In this document: positions 17,528 through 26,086 of the stretch, piece after piece
How positions within the stretch are numbered: the first letter of the stretch is position 1
Layout of the letters: each line of letters starts with the position of its first letter
Assembly: GCA_964370965.1 (NCBI GenBank)
Contig: CAYJLW010000012.1
Coordinates: 1 to 64,000 of the forward strand
Reading direction: 5' to 3'
Length of the DNA stretch: 64,000 nucleotides
Origin: CAYJLW01 sp964370965
GTDB taxonomy: Bacteria > Actinomycetota > Acidimicrobiia > UBA2766
Notes under the pieces: model-generated
The model's database searches: none
Told to the model about the DNA's origin: nothing
What the model saw: only the letters and a program-made list of their open reading frames with translations
Translations under genes and position numbers: made by a program

Positions 17528-18720
17528 GCTCAGAGATCATCGAGGGCCTCGAGCACATCGCCAGCGAGCGGGGCATCGAGTTCGAGACCCTCGTGTCTGC
17601 CCTCGAGGACGCCCTCGCCCAGGCCTACAAGAAGCTCCCGAGCGCCGCCGAGGAGGCCCGGGTCGACCTCGCCAGCGGGATCATCGTGGTCTACGCCCAG
17701 GAAGTCGACGAAGAGGGCAATGTCCTGCGCGAGTGGGAGGACACCCCCTCGGATTTCGGCCGCATCGCCGCCCAGGCGGCCAAGCAGGTGCTCACCCAGC
17801 GCCTCCAGGCCGCCGAGCGGGACAAGATGTACGACGAGTACCACGGTCGCGAGGGCGAGATCGTCACGGGCATCGTCCAGCAACGCGACCAGCGCTACAC
17901 GTTGCTGGAACTCAGCAAGGGCATGGAGGCGCTCCTGCCCCAAGCCGAGCAGGTGCCCTATGAGCGCTATGAGCAGGGCGCCCGGCTGAAGGCCTACATA
18001 GTCGAGGTGCGCCGCACCGCCAAGGGCCCGCAGATAGTCGTTTCCCGCACCCACCCTGGGCTCGTCTTCGAGTTGTTCCGCCTGGAGGTCCCCGAGATCG
18101 ACGACGGCATCGTCGAGGTGCGGGCCATCGCTCGGGAACCCGGGGCTCGTACGAAGCTGGCGGTGGCGTCCAACGACACGAACGTTGACCCTGTCGGGGC
18201 CTGTGTCGGCGCGCGGGGCAGCCGCGTGCGGATGGTCGTGAACGAGCTCCGGGGCGAGAAGGTCGACATCATCACGTACTCCGCGGACCCCGCCGAGTAC
18301 GTCGCCAAGGCCCTGTCGCCGGCAAAGGTGAGGGAGGTCAGGATCGACGAGGAGACGGGCACGGCCGTCGTGATCGTGCCGGACTTCCAACTCTCTCTCG
18401 CCATCGGCAAGGAGGGCCAGAACGCCAAGCTCGCCGCCCGCCTCACGGGTTGGCGGGTCGACATCCGTTCCGAGACCGAGAGCGCCGCTCCGCCGCCCGT
18501 CCGGGCCGCCGAGGGCGGGGGTGCCCCGGAGGCCGCAGTGGCCGTCGAAGCGGTCGAAGAGGCCCAGGAGATCGCCGACACGGCCGACGCCGCCGAGGCG
18601 GAGGCCGAAGAGTCAGTCGTGGAGGCCGCCGAGGAGATCGCCGCCGAGGCGGCGGGGGAGCCCGCTCCCGAGCCGGAGGCGCCCCGCGGCGAAGAGGCTG
18701 AGGAGGCCGGCGAGGAGTAG
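17524..18720 (+). CDS. nusA: Transcription termination/antitermination protein NusA
   Basis: 398 residues, GTG start. Domains in order: RNAP-binding N-terminal domain (1 to about 125), S1 (about 125-200), KH1 and KH2 (about 200-330; VGARGSRVRMVVNELRGEKVDI and LAIGKEGQNAKLAARLTGW). The tail from about 325 is Ala/Glu-rich low complexity, as in other actinobacteria. In E. coli NusA represses its own operon, which makes the terminator in front of rimP notable. Three bases separate it from ylxR. Confidence 0.95.
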   Translation: MSSEIIEGLEHIASERGIEFETLVSALEDALAQAYKKLPSAAEEARVDLASGIIVVYAQEVDEEGNVLREWEDTPSDFGRIAAQAAKQVLTQRLQAAERDKMYDEYHGREGEIVTGIVQQRDQRYTLLELSKGMEALLPQAEQVPYERYEQGARLKAYIVEVRRTAKGPQIVVSRTHPGLVFELFRLEVPEIDDGIVEVRAIAREPGARTKLAVASNDTNVDPVGACVGARGSRVRMVVNELRGEKVDIITYSADPAEYVAKALSPAKVREVRIDEETGTAVVIVPDFQLSLAIGKEGQNAKLAARLTGWRVDIRSETESAAPPPVRAAEGGGAPEAAVAVEAVEEAQEIADTADAAEAEAEESVVEAAEEIAAEAAGEPAPEPEAPRGEEAEEAGEE

Positions 18721-18723
18721 CCT

Positions 18724-19041
18724 GTGGCTGAACGCACCTGTGTCGGCTGTCGATGCACGGCCGACAGAGGTGAGCTCGTCCGGGTCGTGTGGCGCGAAGG
18801 CGGCCTCGATGTCGACGTCGCCCGGAGCGCCCCCGGCCGCGGGGCCTGGTTGTGTGCCTCGGCGGGATGCTTCGAACGGGCGGCGAGTCGAGGCGCCTTC
18901 GGTCGGGCGCTGCGCCGGTTGGTGCCCGCAGACGCCGTGGTGGCCGTGAGGGCCGCCTTCGACGAGGCTGCGGCCGCGATGGCCGCCCGGCGAAGCGACA
19001 CGATGAGTAGTTCTGGAAGCGAGACGCGAAGCGGAGACTGA
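18724..19041 (+). CDS. ylxR: YlxR family RNA-binding protein (DUF448)
   Basis: 105 residues, GTG start. Small conserved protein encoded between nusA and infB in many bacteria. Signature CVGCR at residues 6-10 and GRGAWLC, with a third Cys in SAGCFERA. Family members bind nucleic acid and influence expression of other genes; the exact role is unsettled. Four bases before infB. Confidence 0.88.
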   Translation: MAERTCVGCRCTADRGELVRVVWREGGLDVDVARSAPGRGAWLCASAGCFERAASRGAFGRALRRLVPADAVVAVRAAFDEAAAAMAARRSDTMSSSGSETRSGD

Positions 19042-19045
19042 TCTA

Positions 19046-21187
19046 GTGGCCAAGGTCCGGGTATACGAACTGGCGAAGGAACTGGGCCTTCCCAACAAGG
19101 AACTGATCGCGAGACTGGGCGACCTCGGCATCGCCGTGGCGTCGCATTCCAGCAGTGTCGAGGAAGCCGAGGCCGCGCGGGTTAGAGAGGCCGTGGCCGG
19201 TGGCCCCGCTGTCTCCGACGAAGCCGAGTCCGGCGGGGATCGGGCGGCGCCCGGGCCGCAGCCGGACGGGGAGCCCGTCGCCGAGCCCGAGCCCGTTGTG
19301 GAGCCGGAGCCCGCGATCCTCGATGTGGTACCCGAGCCCGCGACCACGGCCACCCCGGAACCGGAGATCGAGGTCGAGATCGTCCCGGAGCCCACAGCGG
19401 AGCCCGAAGAGGCTGTGATCCGCGTGGAGCGCGGGATCACGGTCAAGGACTTCGCCGTTCGCGTCGGCAAGTCCGCCGGGGAGATCGTGAAGCTCCTCAT
19501 GGCAGCGGGCGAAATGAAGGCCGCTCCGCAGTCGATGACGGACGCCGAGGTGGAGCTCGTCGCCGACGAGCTCGGCCTTGCCGTCAAGGTCGTGTCCCTC
19601 GAGGACGCCGACGTGGAAGCAGAAGCAGAGGCCGAGGCCGAGGACGCCGCGGACGAGGGTGCCGTGGCTCGCCCCCCTGTCGTCACCGTGATGGGTCACG
19701 TCGACCACGGCAAGACCAGCATCCTTGACGTCATCCGCAAGTCGAATGTGGTCGCCGGTGAGGCAGGCGGGATCACCCAGCACATCGGGGCCTACCAGGT
19801 GCAGGCGAACGGCCACCCGATCACCTTCGTCGACACCCCGGGCCACGAAGCGTTTACCGCCATGCGGGCCAGGGGAGCCGCCGTCACGGACATCGCGGTT
19901 CTCGTGGTCGCTGCCGACGACGGTGTGATGCCCCAGACGGTCGAGGCGCTCAACCACGCTCAGGCGGCGGGGGTGCCCGTCGTCGTGGCCGTGAACAAGA
20001 TCGACAAGGACGACGCCGATCCCACCCGGGTGCGCCAGCAGCTCTCCGAGCACGGTCTCGTGCCGTCGGAGTGGGGCGGTGACACCGAGTTCGTGGATCT
20101 TTCGGCGAAGGCCGAGCTCGGCATCGACGACCTCCTCGACACCATCGCAGTCGTGGCCGAGCTCGAGGACCTCAAGGCCAACCCGGACGGCCCCGCCCGG
20201 GGCACGGCCATCGAAGCGCACCTCGACAAGGGCCGCGGACCCGTCGCCACGTTGCTCGTGAGGCGGGGCACGCTGCGCGTGGGCGACGCCGTCGCCTGCG
20301 GTACCGCTGCGGGGCGCGTCCGGGCCATGCTCGACGACACCGGCAAGAACGTGAAGGAGGCCGGGCCCTCCACGCCGGTGCTGCTCCTGGGGCTCTCCTC
20401 CGTCCCCGCGGCCGGCGACGACTTCCGCGTGGTCGCCGACGACCGCGAGGCGCGCGGCATGGCCCAGGACCGCGAGACGCGCGAGCGCAAGGCGGAGCTC
20501 GTCACAGAGGCGGGGCCGGCCCTCACGCTGGAGAGCCTCTTCGAAGCCGTGCAGGCCGGCGAGGTCGCCGAGCTCGTCCTCATCGTGAAGGCCGACGTGC
20601 AGGGCTCCCTGGAGGCCCTCGCCGATGCACTCGGCAAGCTCAGCACCGACCAGGTGAAGCTGAAGATCATCCACCGCGCCGTGGGAGCGATCACCGAGAA
20701 CGACGTCCGCCTCGCCGAGGCGTCCCGGGGCCTGATCGTGGGCTTCAGCGTGCGTCCCGACCGCGCGGCCCGGGCTCTCGCCGAGGAGATCGGTGTCGAG
20801 ATCCGCACCTACAGGGTCATCTACGAGGTCGTCGACGACATCCGGGCGGCGCTCCAGGGTCTCCTCGCCCCCGAGTTCCACGAGGTCGTGCTCGGCCAGG
20901 CCGAAGTGCGTCAGCTCTTCCGCGTGCCCCGCATCGGTGTCGTGGCCGGCTGCTACGTCCAGGAAGGCCGCATCACTCGCAACGCCCGGGCGCGGGTGCT
21001 GCGCGACGGCGCCGTCGTCTACGACGGAACCGTGGGCTCGCTGCGGCGGTTCAAAGAGGACGTGCGCGAGGTCGCCGCCGGCTACGAATGCGGTATCGGT
21101 GTGGAGCGCTTCCAGGACGTGAAGGAAGGCGACGTCATCGAGGGGTACGAGATGAAGGAAGTTGCCGCCACGCTCGATGCCCGCTGA
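19046..21187 (+). CDS. infB: Translation initiation factor IF-2
   Basis: 713 residues, GTG start (MAKVRVYELAKELGLPNKEL). N-terminal IF2_N motif, a Pro/Glu-rich linker (about 60-130), a second IF2_N, then the GTPase: G1 GHVDHGKT near residue 217, DTPGHEAF, NKID, followed by domains II-IV including the fMet-tRNA-binding C-domain. The linker is short relative to the about 1000-residue Streptomyces protein, giving a length nearer that of E. coli or B. subtilis. Confidence 0.97.
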   Translation: MAKVRVYELAKELGLPNKELIARLGDLGIAVASHSSSVEEAEAARVREAVAGGPAVSDEAESGGDRAAPGPQPDGEPVAEPEPVVEPEPAILDVVPEPATTATPEPEIEVEIVPEPTAEPEEAVIRVERGITVKDFAVRVGKSAGEIVKLLMAAGEMKAAPQSMTDAEVELVADELGLAVKVVSLEDADVEAEAEAEAEDAADEGAVARPPVVTVMGHVDHGKTSILDVIRKSNVVAGEAGGITQHIGAYQVQANGHPITFVDTPGHEAFTAMRARGAAVTDIAVLVVAADDGVMPQTVEALNHAQAAGVPVVVAVNKIDKDDADPTRVRQQLSEHGLVPSEWGGDTEFVDLSAKAELGIDDLLDTIAVVAELEDLKANPDGPARGTAIEAHLDKGRGPVATLLVRRGTLRVGDAVACGTAAGRVRAMLDDTGKNVKEAGPSTPVLLLGLSSVPAAGDDFRVVADDREARGMAQDRETRERKAELVTEAGPALTLESLFEAVQAGEVAELVLIVKADVQGSLEALADALGKLSTDQVKLKIIHRAVGAITENDVRLAEASRGLIVGFSVRPDRAARALAEEIGVEIRTYRVIYEVVDDIRAALQGLLAPEFHEVVLGQAEVRQLFRVPRIGVVAGCYVQEGRITRNARARVLRDGAVVYDGTVGSLRRFKEDVREVAAGYECGIGVERFQDVKEGDVIEGYEMKEVAATLDAR

Positions 21188-21320
21188 CCTGGGCTTCATG
21201 ACGGAAGGGGCCCGAAACCCCACGCTCAGTGTTCACCGTGGCAGGATTTCCGGCGCCGTTCGTGGAAGGATTCCCGATGTCGCCCGCAGTTCTGCTGTCC
21301 TCGACCGGAAGGGTGGACCC

Positions 21321-22232
21321 ATGAGACCCACGAGACGACTCGCAGTCGGCCTCCTCGCCGGCGTCCTGGCCGTGAGCCTCGTCGAGGTGGAGCCGGCCTC
21401 GGCTGACCCCGCCGGCTTCATCATGTCGGACTCGTCTGTCACCAAGCCGGGCGACGCGGACGGCACCCTCACCCTGAACATGACCGCCAACGGCACCGAG
21501 GCCCCCGACAACTGGCCGGCGGACACCCCCGTCCCCCGGCGTGACCCGGTTGCCGTGACGCCCACCGGACAAGTGGGCGTGTACGCCTTCTCGTTCCCGG
21601 TGAACCCTGTCACGGAGATGACCGAGGGCCAGCACAGATTGCCGACAGAGCCGAACAACAAGATGGTCGACATCACGCGGTCCGCGATCGTGAACGGCGC
21701 GACCGTCTCCGGGACCTACGACGCCTGTGCCAAGGTGGCGAACGTCTCTGTGACCGGGGCCTACACAGCACGGGCGACGGGAGCGATCAAGCTCCTGATC
21801 ATCGACCTGGCGTCGGTGACCGAGGACTTCCCGGGTCTTCCCGTGAACATGTCGCTCTCGACTGCGAACCCGGGCGGCAAGGTGGACACGGCCACCGACT
21901 TCACGGCGACGGGGACTGCCACGCTGGGGGGCCCACCGATCGCCGCCGTGTCGCAGCCCTGGCCCTGGTTGCTCTTCAACAGCACGGATCTTCGCAACTT
22001 CCTCGGGAACCTTCTCGCCACCGAGGTGGGCCGCACGAGCGCTGCGGCCACCATCCACTTCTCCGTGGGCTGGGCGTCCCAGATGTCCTGTCCGCCCGTC
22101 ACGGCGGCCGCCGGTGCCACCGCGGTCGCTGGGGTGCGTTGCCGGCGGATCCGTCGCAAGGGCCGCACCCGCGTGGTGTGCAAGCGGGTCGCCCGCCGGC
22201 GTGCCCGGCGGCGGTCGCGCCGCCGGCGCTGA
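21321..22232 (+). CDS. Secreted protein of unknown function with Arg-rich C-terminal tail
   Basis: 303 residues from the ATG at 21321 (GGAAGGG upstream). Not recognised. Signal peptide 1 to about 31 ending ASA-DP. The middle part is beta-rich, Thr/Gly-rich and without Cys until a late MSCPP; it resembles no enzyme I know. The last 30 residues are extremely basic (RRIRRKGRTRVVCKRVARRR and further Arg), which could bind teichoic/nucleic acid or anchor to the envelope. It sits between infB and ylxP-rbfA, where the conserved cluster normally has no exported protein, and is closed by a strong hairpin, so it looks like an insertion with its own unit. Confidence 0.7.
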   Translation: MRPTRRLAVGLLAGVLAVSLVEVEPASADPAGFIMSDSSVTKPGDADGTLTLNMTANGTEAPDNWPADTPVPRRDPVAVTPTGQVGVYAFSFPVNPVTEMTEGQHRLPTEPNNKMVDITRSAIVNGATVSGTYDACAKVANVSVTGAYTARATGAIKLLIIDLASVTEDFPGLPVNMSLSTANPGGKVDTATDFTATGTATLGGPPIAAVSQPWPWLLFNSTDLRNFLGNLLATEVGRTSAAATIHFSVGWASQMSCPPVTAAAGATAVAGVRCRRIRRKGRTRVVCKRVARRRARRRSRRRR

Positions 22233-22268
22233 GCGCTCGCAGCGGGCGGTCCCCGCGCAGAGTCCACC

Positions 22269-22296
22269 GCGGAGCCCGCCGAGAGGCGGGCTCCGC
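22269..22296 (+). terminator. Strong hairpin after the secreted protein gene
   Basis: Perfect 12-bp stem GCGGAGCCCGCC (22269-22280) with GGCGGGCTCCGC (22285-22296) and a GAGA tetraloop. No T-run. Separates the secreted-protein unit from ylxP. Confidence 0.6.
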
Positions 22297-22332
22297 CGCG
22301 TCCCGGGATTCCCGGCCGGGGCGGGCGGGGCG

Positions 22333-22338
22333 TAGATT
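22333..22338 (+). promoter_or_regulatory. Candidate -10 (TAGATT) for leaderless ylxP transcript
   Basis: TAGATT ends 7 bases before the ylxP ATG; no Shine-Dalgarno between them. Confidence 0.45.
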
Positions 22339-22345
22339 CGCCCAC

Positions 22346-22633
22346 ATGCACGCCGCCGCCCTCCGCGTGGACCTGCGGATCCCGCTGGTGAACTCCTTGA
22401 AGGAGAAGCGAGGCGTGCTCAGGGCGTTGCAGTCGGGCCTGCGCAAGTTCGAGGTCGCCGTGGCGGAGGTCGACTTCCAGGACCAGCACCGGAGGGCCGC
22501 TGTCGGAATCGCGGCGGTCTCGGGGGAGGCGTTCCACCTGCAGCGCGTGCTCCTCGAAGTCGAACGGTGGCTGCGGTCCCGGCCCGAGGTGGAGGTGCTC
22601 GCCGTCGAGATCGGCCACCTGGTCCCCGAGTAG
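22346..22633 (+). CDS. ylxP: YlxP family protein (DUF503)
   Basis: 95 residues, ATG at 22346, the usual DUF503 length. Conserved segment VDLRIPLVNSLKEKRGVL and FEVAVAEVDFQDQ. Small alpha/beta protein encoded just before rbfA in many Gram-positives; function not established, probably linked to ribosome or RNA metabolism by context. Confidence 0.85.
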   Translation: MHAAALRVDLRIPLVNSLKEKRGVLRALQSGLRKFEVAVAEVDFQDQHRRAAVGIAAVSGEAFHLQRVLLEVERWLRSRPEVEVLAVEIGHLVPE

Positions 22634-22642
22634 GGTGAGGTC

Positions 22643-23020
22643 ATGACTCTCCGCACCGACCGCGTGGGCGAGGCCATCCGGGAGGTCCTGGCGGAGGAGA
22701 TCGTCCGTCTCACCGACCCGGGCCTCGGATTCCTCACCATCACGGGCGTCGACGTGGCGCCGGACCTCGCGCACGCGGTCGTGCACTTCTCCGTGTTCGA
22801 TCCGCAGGAGCGGGACGCCACCGGCCGGGCACTGGGCCGCGCGAGACCCCGCCTACAGGGTCGCGTCGGGGCGAGCCTGCGCCTCAAGCGGACTCCCGAG
22901 CTGCGCTTCGTGCCGGACGCCGGGATCGAGAGCGGCGAGCGCGTCGACGCCATCCTGCGCGACCTCGGCGGGGGTGAGGACGCCGTGGCGGAGGAGTCCC
23001 CGGACGGTGGCACGGAGTGA
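22643..23020 (+). CDS. rbfA: 30S ribosome-binding factor RbfA
   Basis: 125 residues, ATG with GGTGAGG six bases upstream. Binds the 30S subunit during 16S rRNA 5' end maturation. KH-like fold with RVGEAIREVLAEEI, DPGLGFLTITGVDVAPDL and the C-terminal LRFVPD segment (ELRFVPDAGIESGERVD). GTGA overlap with the next gene. Confidence 0.93.
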   Translation: MTLRTDRVGEAIREVLAEEIVRLTDPGLGFLTITGVDVAPDLAHAVVHFSVFDPQERDATGRALGRARPRLQGRVGASLRLKRTPELRFVPDAGIESGERVDAILRDLGGGEDAVAEESPDGGTE

Positions 23021-24015
23021 TCCGCTCCGGGGACGCCGCAGCCCTCGACGCGCTGCTCGAGCCCGGTGTCGACGTGGGGCTCGCCTGTCACGTGAACCCC
23101 GACGGTGACGCGCTGGGGAGCATGCTCGCTGCGCGTCTCGCCCTCGTGCGCCGCGGTCACCCCGTGGCGGCGTCATTCCCCGCCCCCTTCAAGACGGCGG
23201 ACATCTACCGATTCCTGCCCGGGATCGCCGAGGTCGTCCCGCCCGCGGCCTTCCCGGCGGCCCCGTCGGTGATGATGGTTTTCGACTGCGGGTCCCTCTC
23301 GCGACTGCACGAGCTCACGCCCGCGGCCGAGGCGGCCGGTGCCCTCGTCGTTCTTGACCACCACGCCACGAACGAACGTTTCGGGAAGCTGAACTTCGTG
23401 CACCCGGAGGCGGCCGCCACCACACAGATCGTGTACTGGCTCATGCGCGAGCTCGGATGGGAGATCGACCGGGACGTCGCCACGTGTCTCTATGCCGGCC
23501 TCGCCATGGACACGGGGCGCTTCCAGTTCCCGAACACGAACGCAGACGTGTTCCGCCTCGCCGCTGAGCTCGCGGACACCGGCGTCGAGGTCGCCGCGGT
23601 GTCGCGGGCGATGTTCTCGGAGGTCTCGCTGGGCTACCTGAGGCTCCTCGCCCAGGTTCTGGAGCGCGCCGGCTTCGACGCCCACAGGCGCCTGGTCTGG
23701 ACGTCAGTGACGCTCGCCGACCTGGATCGCCACGGGGTCGGCCCGGAGGAGACCGACGAGATCGTCGACGTCCTCCGCGGGGCCAGGGAGGCCGACGTCG
23801 CCGCCGTCTTCAAGGAGGTCGCCGACCACGGGGTGCGGGTGAGCCTGCGCAGCCGGCCGGAGATCGACGTCGGCGCCGTCGCTGCCGCCAACGGGGGCGG
23901 GGGCCATCGGAACGCCGCCGGGTTCGTCGCCGCATCCTTTGACGACGCGCTCGCCCGTGTGGTGGCCGGCATGGAGGGCCAGGGAGCCGTCGGAGACGGG
24001 GGGAACGGGCAGTGA
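23017..24015 (+). CDS. nrnA: DHH/DHHA1 phosphoesterase (NrnA-like, bifunctional oligoribonuclease/pAp phosphatase family)
   Basis: 332 residues, GTG start. Family members degrade nanoRNA and dephosphorylate pAp, and some cleave c-di-AMP/pApA. Motifs: HVNPDGDALGS (motif I), FDCGS (II), LDHHATNE (III, the DHH), AMDTGRFQFPNT (IV), and the DHHA1 substrate loop GGGGHRNAAG near residue 290. Complete. Lies in the usual rbfA-nrnA-truB order with GTGA overlaps on both sides. Confidence 0.9.
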   Translation: MIRSGDAAALDALLEPGVDVGLACHVNPDGDALGSMLAARLALVRRGHPVAASFPAPFKTADIYRFLPGIAEVVPPAAFPAAPSVMMVFDCGSLSRLHELTPAAEAAGALVVLDHHATNERFGKLNFVHPEAAATTQIVYWLMRELGWEIDRDVATCLYAGLAMDTGRFQFPNTNADVFRLAAELADTGVEVAAVSRAMFSEVSLGYLRLLAQVLERAGFDAHRRLVWTSVTLADLDRHGVGPEETDEIVDVLRGAREADVAAVFKEVADHGVRVSLRSRPEIDVGAVAAANGGGGHRNAAGFVAASFDDALARVVAGMEGQGAVGDGGNGQ

Positions 24016-26021
24016 GCCGCCGGCGCACCGACGACCCCACTACGGCGGGTCTCCTCCGCATCGACAAGCCCCCGGGGCCTACGAGCCATGATGTCGTGGG
24101 CCGGGTCCGGCGGGCCCTGGGTGTGCGCAGGGTGGGCCATTCCGGCACGCTCGATCCGCCCGCGACGGGGCTCCTTCTGCTGGGGGTGGGCTGGGCCACG
24201 CGCCTCCTCCGCTTCACGGGAGAGCTTCCCAAGACCTATGTGGCCGAGGTCGTGTTCGGCGCCGAGACCACGACCCTCGACGCGACCGGCGAAGTCGTCG
24301 CCGAGGCCGCCATGGACTTCGACGAGGCGGCCCTGCGCGAAGCCCTCGCCCTTCTCACCGGTGACATCCTCCAGGTGCCTCCGATGGTGTCTGCCGTCAA
24401 GGTCGCCGGCGAGGCCCTCCACCACAAGGCCCGCCGGGGTGAGGAAGTCGAGAGGGAACCCCGGCCTGTCACCGTGCACGCCCTCGACCTGCTGGGTCTC
24501 GATGGGGGGCGGGCGACCCTCGAGGTGCGCTGTTCGGCCGGTACGTACGTGCGCACCCTGGCGTCGGACCTCGGGCGGTCCCTGGGCGGCTACGCCCACG
24601 TGGGCGAGCTGCGGCGCACGGCCGTGGGCCCGCACCGCGTGGAGGAGGCGTCCTCCCTCGACGACGTCGACGACCGCGGAGCGGGGGCGCTGGCACCCCC
24701 GTCCGCCGTCATGGAAGGCTTCCCGGCGCTGCACGTGGACGCCGACACGGCGGTCGCCGTCTCCCGGGGCCGGCCCCTGCCCGCCGACCTGATGGCGGAT
24801 CCCGGACCCACAGCGGTCCTGGATCCCGCCGGCAACCTCCTCGCCGTCTACGAGACCCAGGGGTCCACGGCCCGCCCGGCCTGCGTGGCCCCCCCGGAGT
24901 CGGTCCCCCGCTGCGCCGCGGGCTTGGCACGAGATCGGGTCCGTTCCGGAGGACGAAGGGTGCCCGAAGCAGTGGGGGCGGGCTCTGCCCGCCCGGAACA
25001 GCCGGGTGTCGAACGGCGCGGGGTGGGGGGGGTCAGCGGGGGGGACGGAGTCCCCGCGGCGATGCAGGTCATCGAGCACCTGGAGGCGTGCCCGCGACCC
25101 CCGGCGGGATGCGTGGTGACGATCGGCAACTTCGACGGGGTCCACAAGGGCCACCGGGCGGTGATCGCCGATCTCCGCCGCGAGGCCCGGGCGATCGGAG
25201 CCGCCTCGGCTGTCGTGACCTTCGACCCCCACACCCTGGAGGTGATCCGCCCCGAGGTGGCGCCCAGGCTCCTGACCACAAGGGAGCGCAAGCTCGAGCT
25301 CCTTGCCGAGACGGGCATCGACTACGCCCTCGTGGTCACCTTCGACGACGTCCGGGCCGCCCAGCCCGCGGACGACTTCGTGCGCGAGGTGCTCGCCGGG
25401 TGCCTGCACGCCCGCCTGGTCATGGTCGGCGACGACTTCCGATTCGGCCATCGGGCGGCGGGCGACGTGCGCCTGCTCCGGGAGATGGGCGAGCGCCTCG
25501 GCTTCTCGGTCGCTCCGGTGGAGATCGTCATGGGTCCCGAGGGCCCCTACTCCTCGACGGCCATCCGGCGCGCCGTGGACCGCGGCGACGTCGATGCGGC
25601 CACCGAGGCGCTCGGGCGGCCTCCGGAGGTTCGCGGCGAGGTCGTCCACGGGGACCACCTCGGACGCGGCCTCGGGTTCCCTACGGCCAACCTCGCCACG
25701 CCGACGCGGCTCTGCCTCCCGGCGGTGGGCGTGTACGCCGGGCGGGTCCGCCTTCCGGACGGGGAGGTCGACGACGCCGTGGTGAACGTGGGTTTCCGCC
25801 CCACCGTTCACCACGACAGCGAGGGGGGGGTCCGGCCCCTGGTGGAGGCCCATCTCCTGGGTTGGGCGGGGGACCTCTACGGGGCGGTCGTGGACGTCTC
25901 CTTCGTCGCCCGGATCCGCCCGGAGGAGCGCTTCGCCTCCCTCGACGACCTGAAGGCGCAGATCGGGCTCGACGCCGTTCGGGCCAAGGAGATCCTCGCC
26001 GCCGGGAGCGCGCGATCGTGA
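24012..26021 (+). CDS. truB: tRNA pseudouridine55 synthase TruB in one continuous frame with RibF
   Basis: 669 codons with no stop between two enzymes, GTG start overlapping nrnA. Residues 1 to about 285 are TruB: GLLRIDKPPGPTSHDVV, GHSGTLDPPATGLL with the catalytic Asp, YVAEVVFG, VPPMVSAVKV and CSAGTYVRTLASDLG. Residues about 285-350 are a low-complexity linker encoded by GC-rich sequence that includes a palindromic repeat (24976-25002) also found at 32308. From about 351 the frame is RibF. In most genomes truB and ribF are adjacent but separate genes. Either a real bifunctional protein is made, or RibF starts internally at 25062 and the ribosome reads on for TruB. Sequence alone does not decide. 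Confidence 0.8.
   Translation: MSRRRTDDPTTAGLLRIDKPPGPTSHDVVGRVRRALGVRRVGHSGTLDPPATGLLLLGVGWATRLLRFTGELPKTYVAEVVFGAETTTLDATGEVVAEAAMDFDEAALREALALLTGDILQVPPMVSAVKVAGEALHHKARRGEEVEREPRPVTVHALDLLGLDGGRATLEVRCSAGTYVRTLASDLGRSLGGYAHVGELRRTAVGPHRVEEASSLDDVDDRGAGALAPPSAVMEGFPALHVDADTAVAVSRGRPLPADLMADPGPTAVLDPAGNLLAVYETQGSTARPACVAPPESVPRCAAGLARDRVRSGGRRVPEAVGAGSARPEQPGVERRGVGGVSGGDGVPAAMQVIEHLEACPRPPAGCVVTIGNFDGVHKGHRAVIADLRREARAIGAASAVVTFDPHTLEVIRPEVAPRLLTTRERKLELLAETGIDYALVVTFDDVRAAQPADDFVREVLAGCLHARLVMVGDDFRFGHRAAGDVRLLREMGERLGFSVAPVEIVMGPEGPYSSTAIRRAVDRGDVDAATEALGRPPEVRGEVVHGDHLGRGLGFPTANLATPTRLCLPAVGVYAGRVRLPDGEVDDAVVNVGFRPTVHHDSEGGVRPLVEAHLLGWAGDLYGAVVDVSFVARIRPEERFASLDDLKAQIGLDAVRAKEILAAGSARS
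24976..25002. repeat. 27-bp dispersed palindromic repeat, copy 1 (in the truB-ribF linker)
   Basis: Identical to the reverse complement of 32308-32334. The core is a perfect 8-bp stem (GGGCGGGC with GCCCGCCC, loop TCT) followed by GGAACAGC. It is translated in frame here as the linker peptide AGSARPEQ. Confidence 0.75.
25062..26021 (+). CDS. ribF: Bifunctional riboflavin kinase/FAD synthetase (internal start or C-terminal half of the TruB-RibF frame)
   Basis: 319 residues from the ATG at 25062 (MQVIEHLEACPRPP), the expected RibF N-terminus; GGAG lies about 11 bases upstream, a weak site. FAD synthetase domain with GNFDGVHKGH, VTFDPHTLEV, VGDDFRFGH and YSSTAIRRAV; riboflavin kinase domain with GRGLGFPTANL and NVGFRPTV. 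Makes FMN then FAD from riboflavin. It precedes rpsO by 65 bases. Listed separately because independent translation is the ordinary arrangement. Confidence 0.75.
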   Translation: MQVIEHLEACPRPPAGCVVTIGNFDGVHKGHRAVIADLRREARAIGAASAVVTFDPHTLEVIRPEVAPRLLTTRERKLELLAETGIDYALVVTFDDVRAAQPADDFVREVLAGCLHARLVMVGDDFRFGHRAAGDVRLLREMGERLGFSVAPVEIVMGPEGPYSSTAIRRAVDRGDVDAATEALGRPPEVRGEVVHGDHLGRGLGFPTANLATPTRLCLPAVGVYAGRVRLPDGEVDDAVVNVGFRPTVHHDSEGGVRPLVEAHLLGWAGDLYGAVVDVSFVARIRPEERFASLDDLKAQIGLDAVRAKEILAAGSARS

Positions 26022-26039
26022 GGAACCCGGAGGCCGTGA

Positions 26040-26045
26040 TAGGAT
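26040..26045 (+). promoter_or_regulatory. Candidate -10 (TAGGAT) upstream of rpsO
   Basis: TAGGAT lies 41 bases before the rpsO start; no clear -35. It would give a leader of about 35 bases containing the AAGGAG at 26075-26080. Confidence 0.35.
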
Positions 26046-26086
26046 CCCCGCATTCGGAGAAGGCAAGCACAAAGCAAGGAGCGTCC

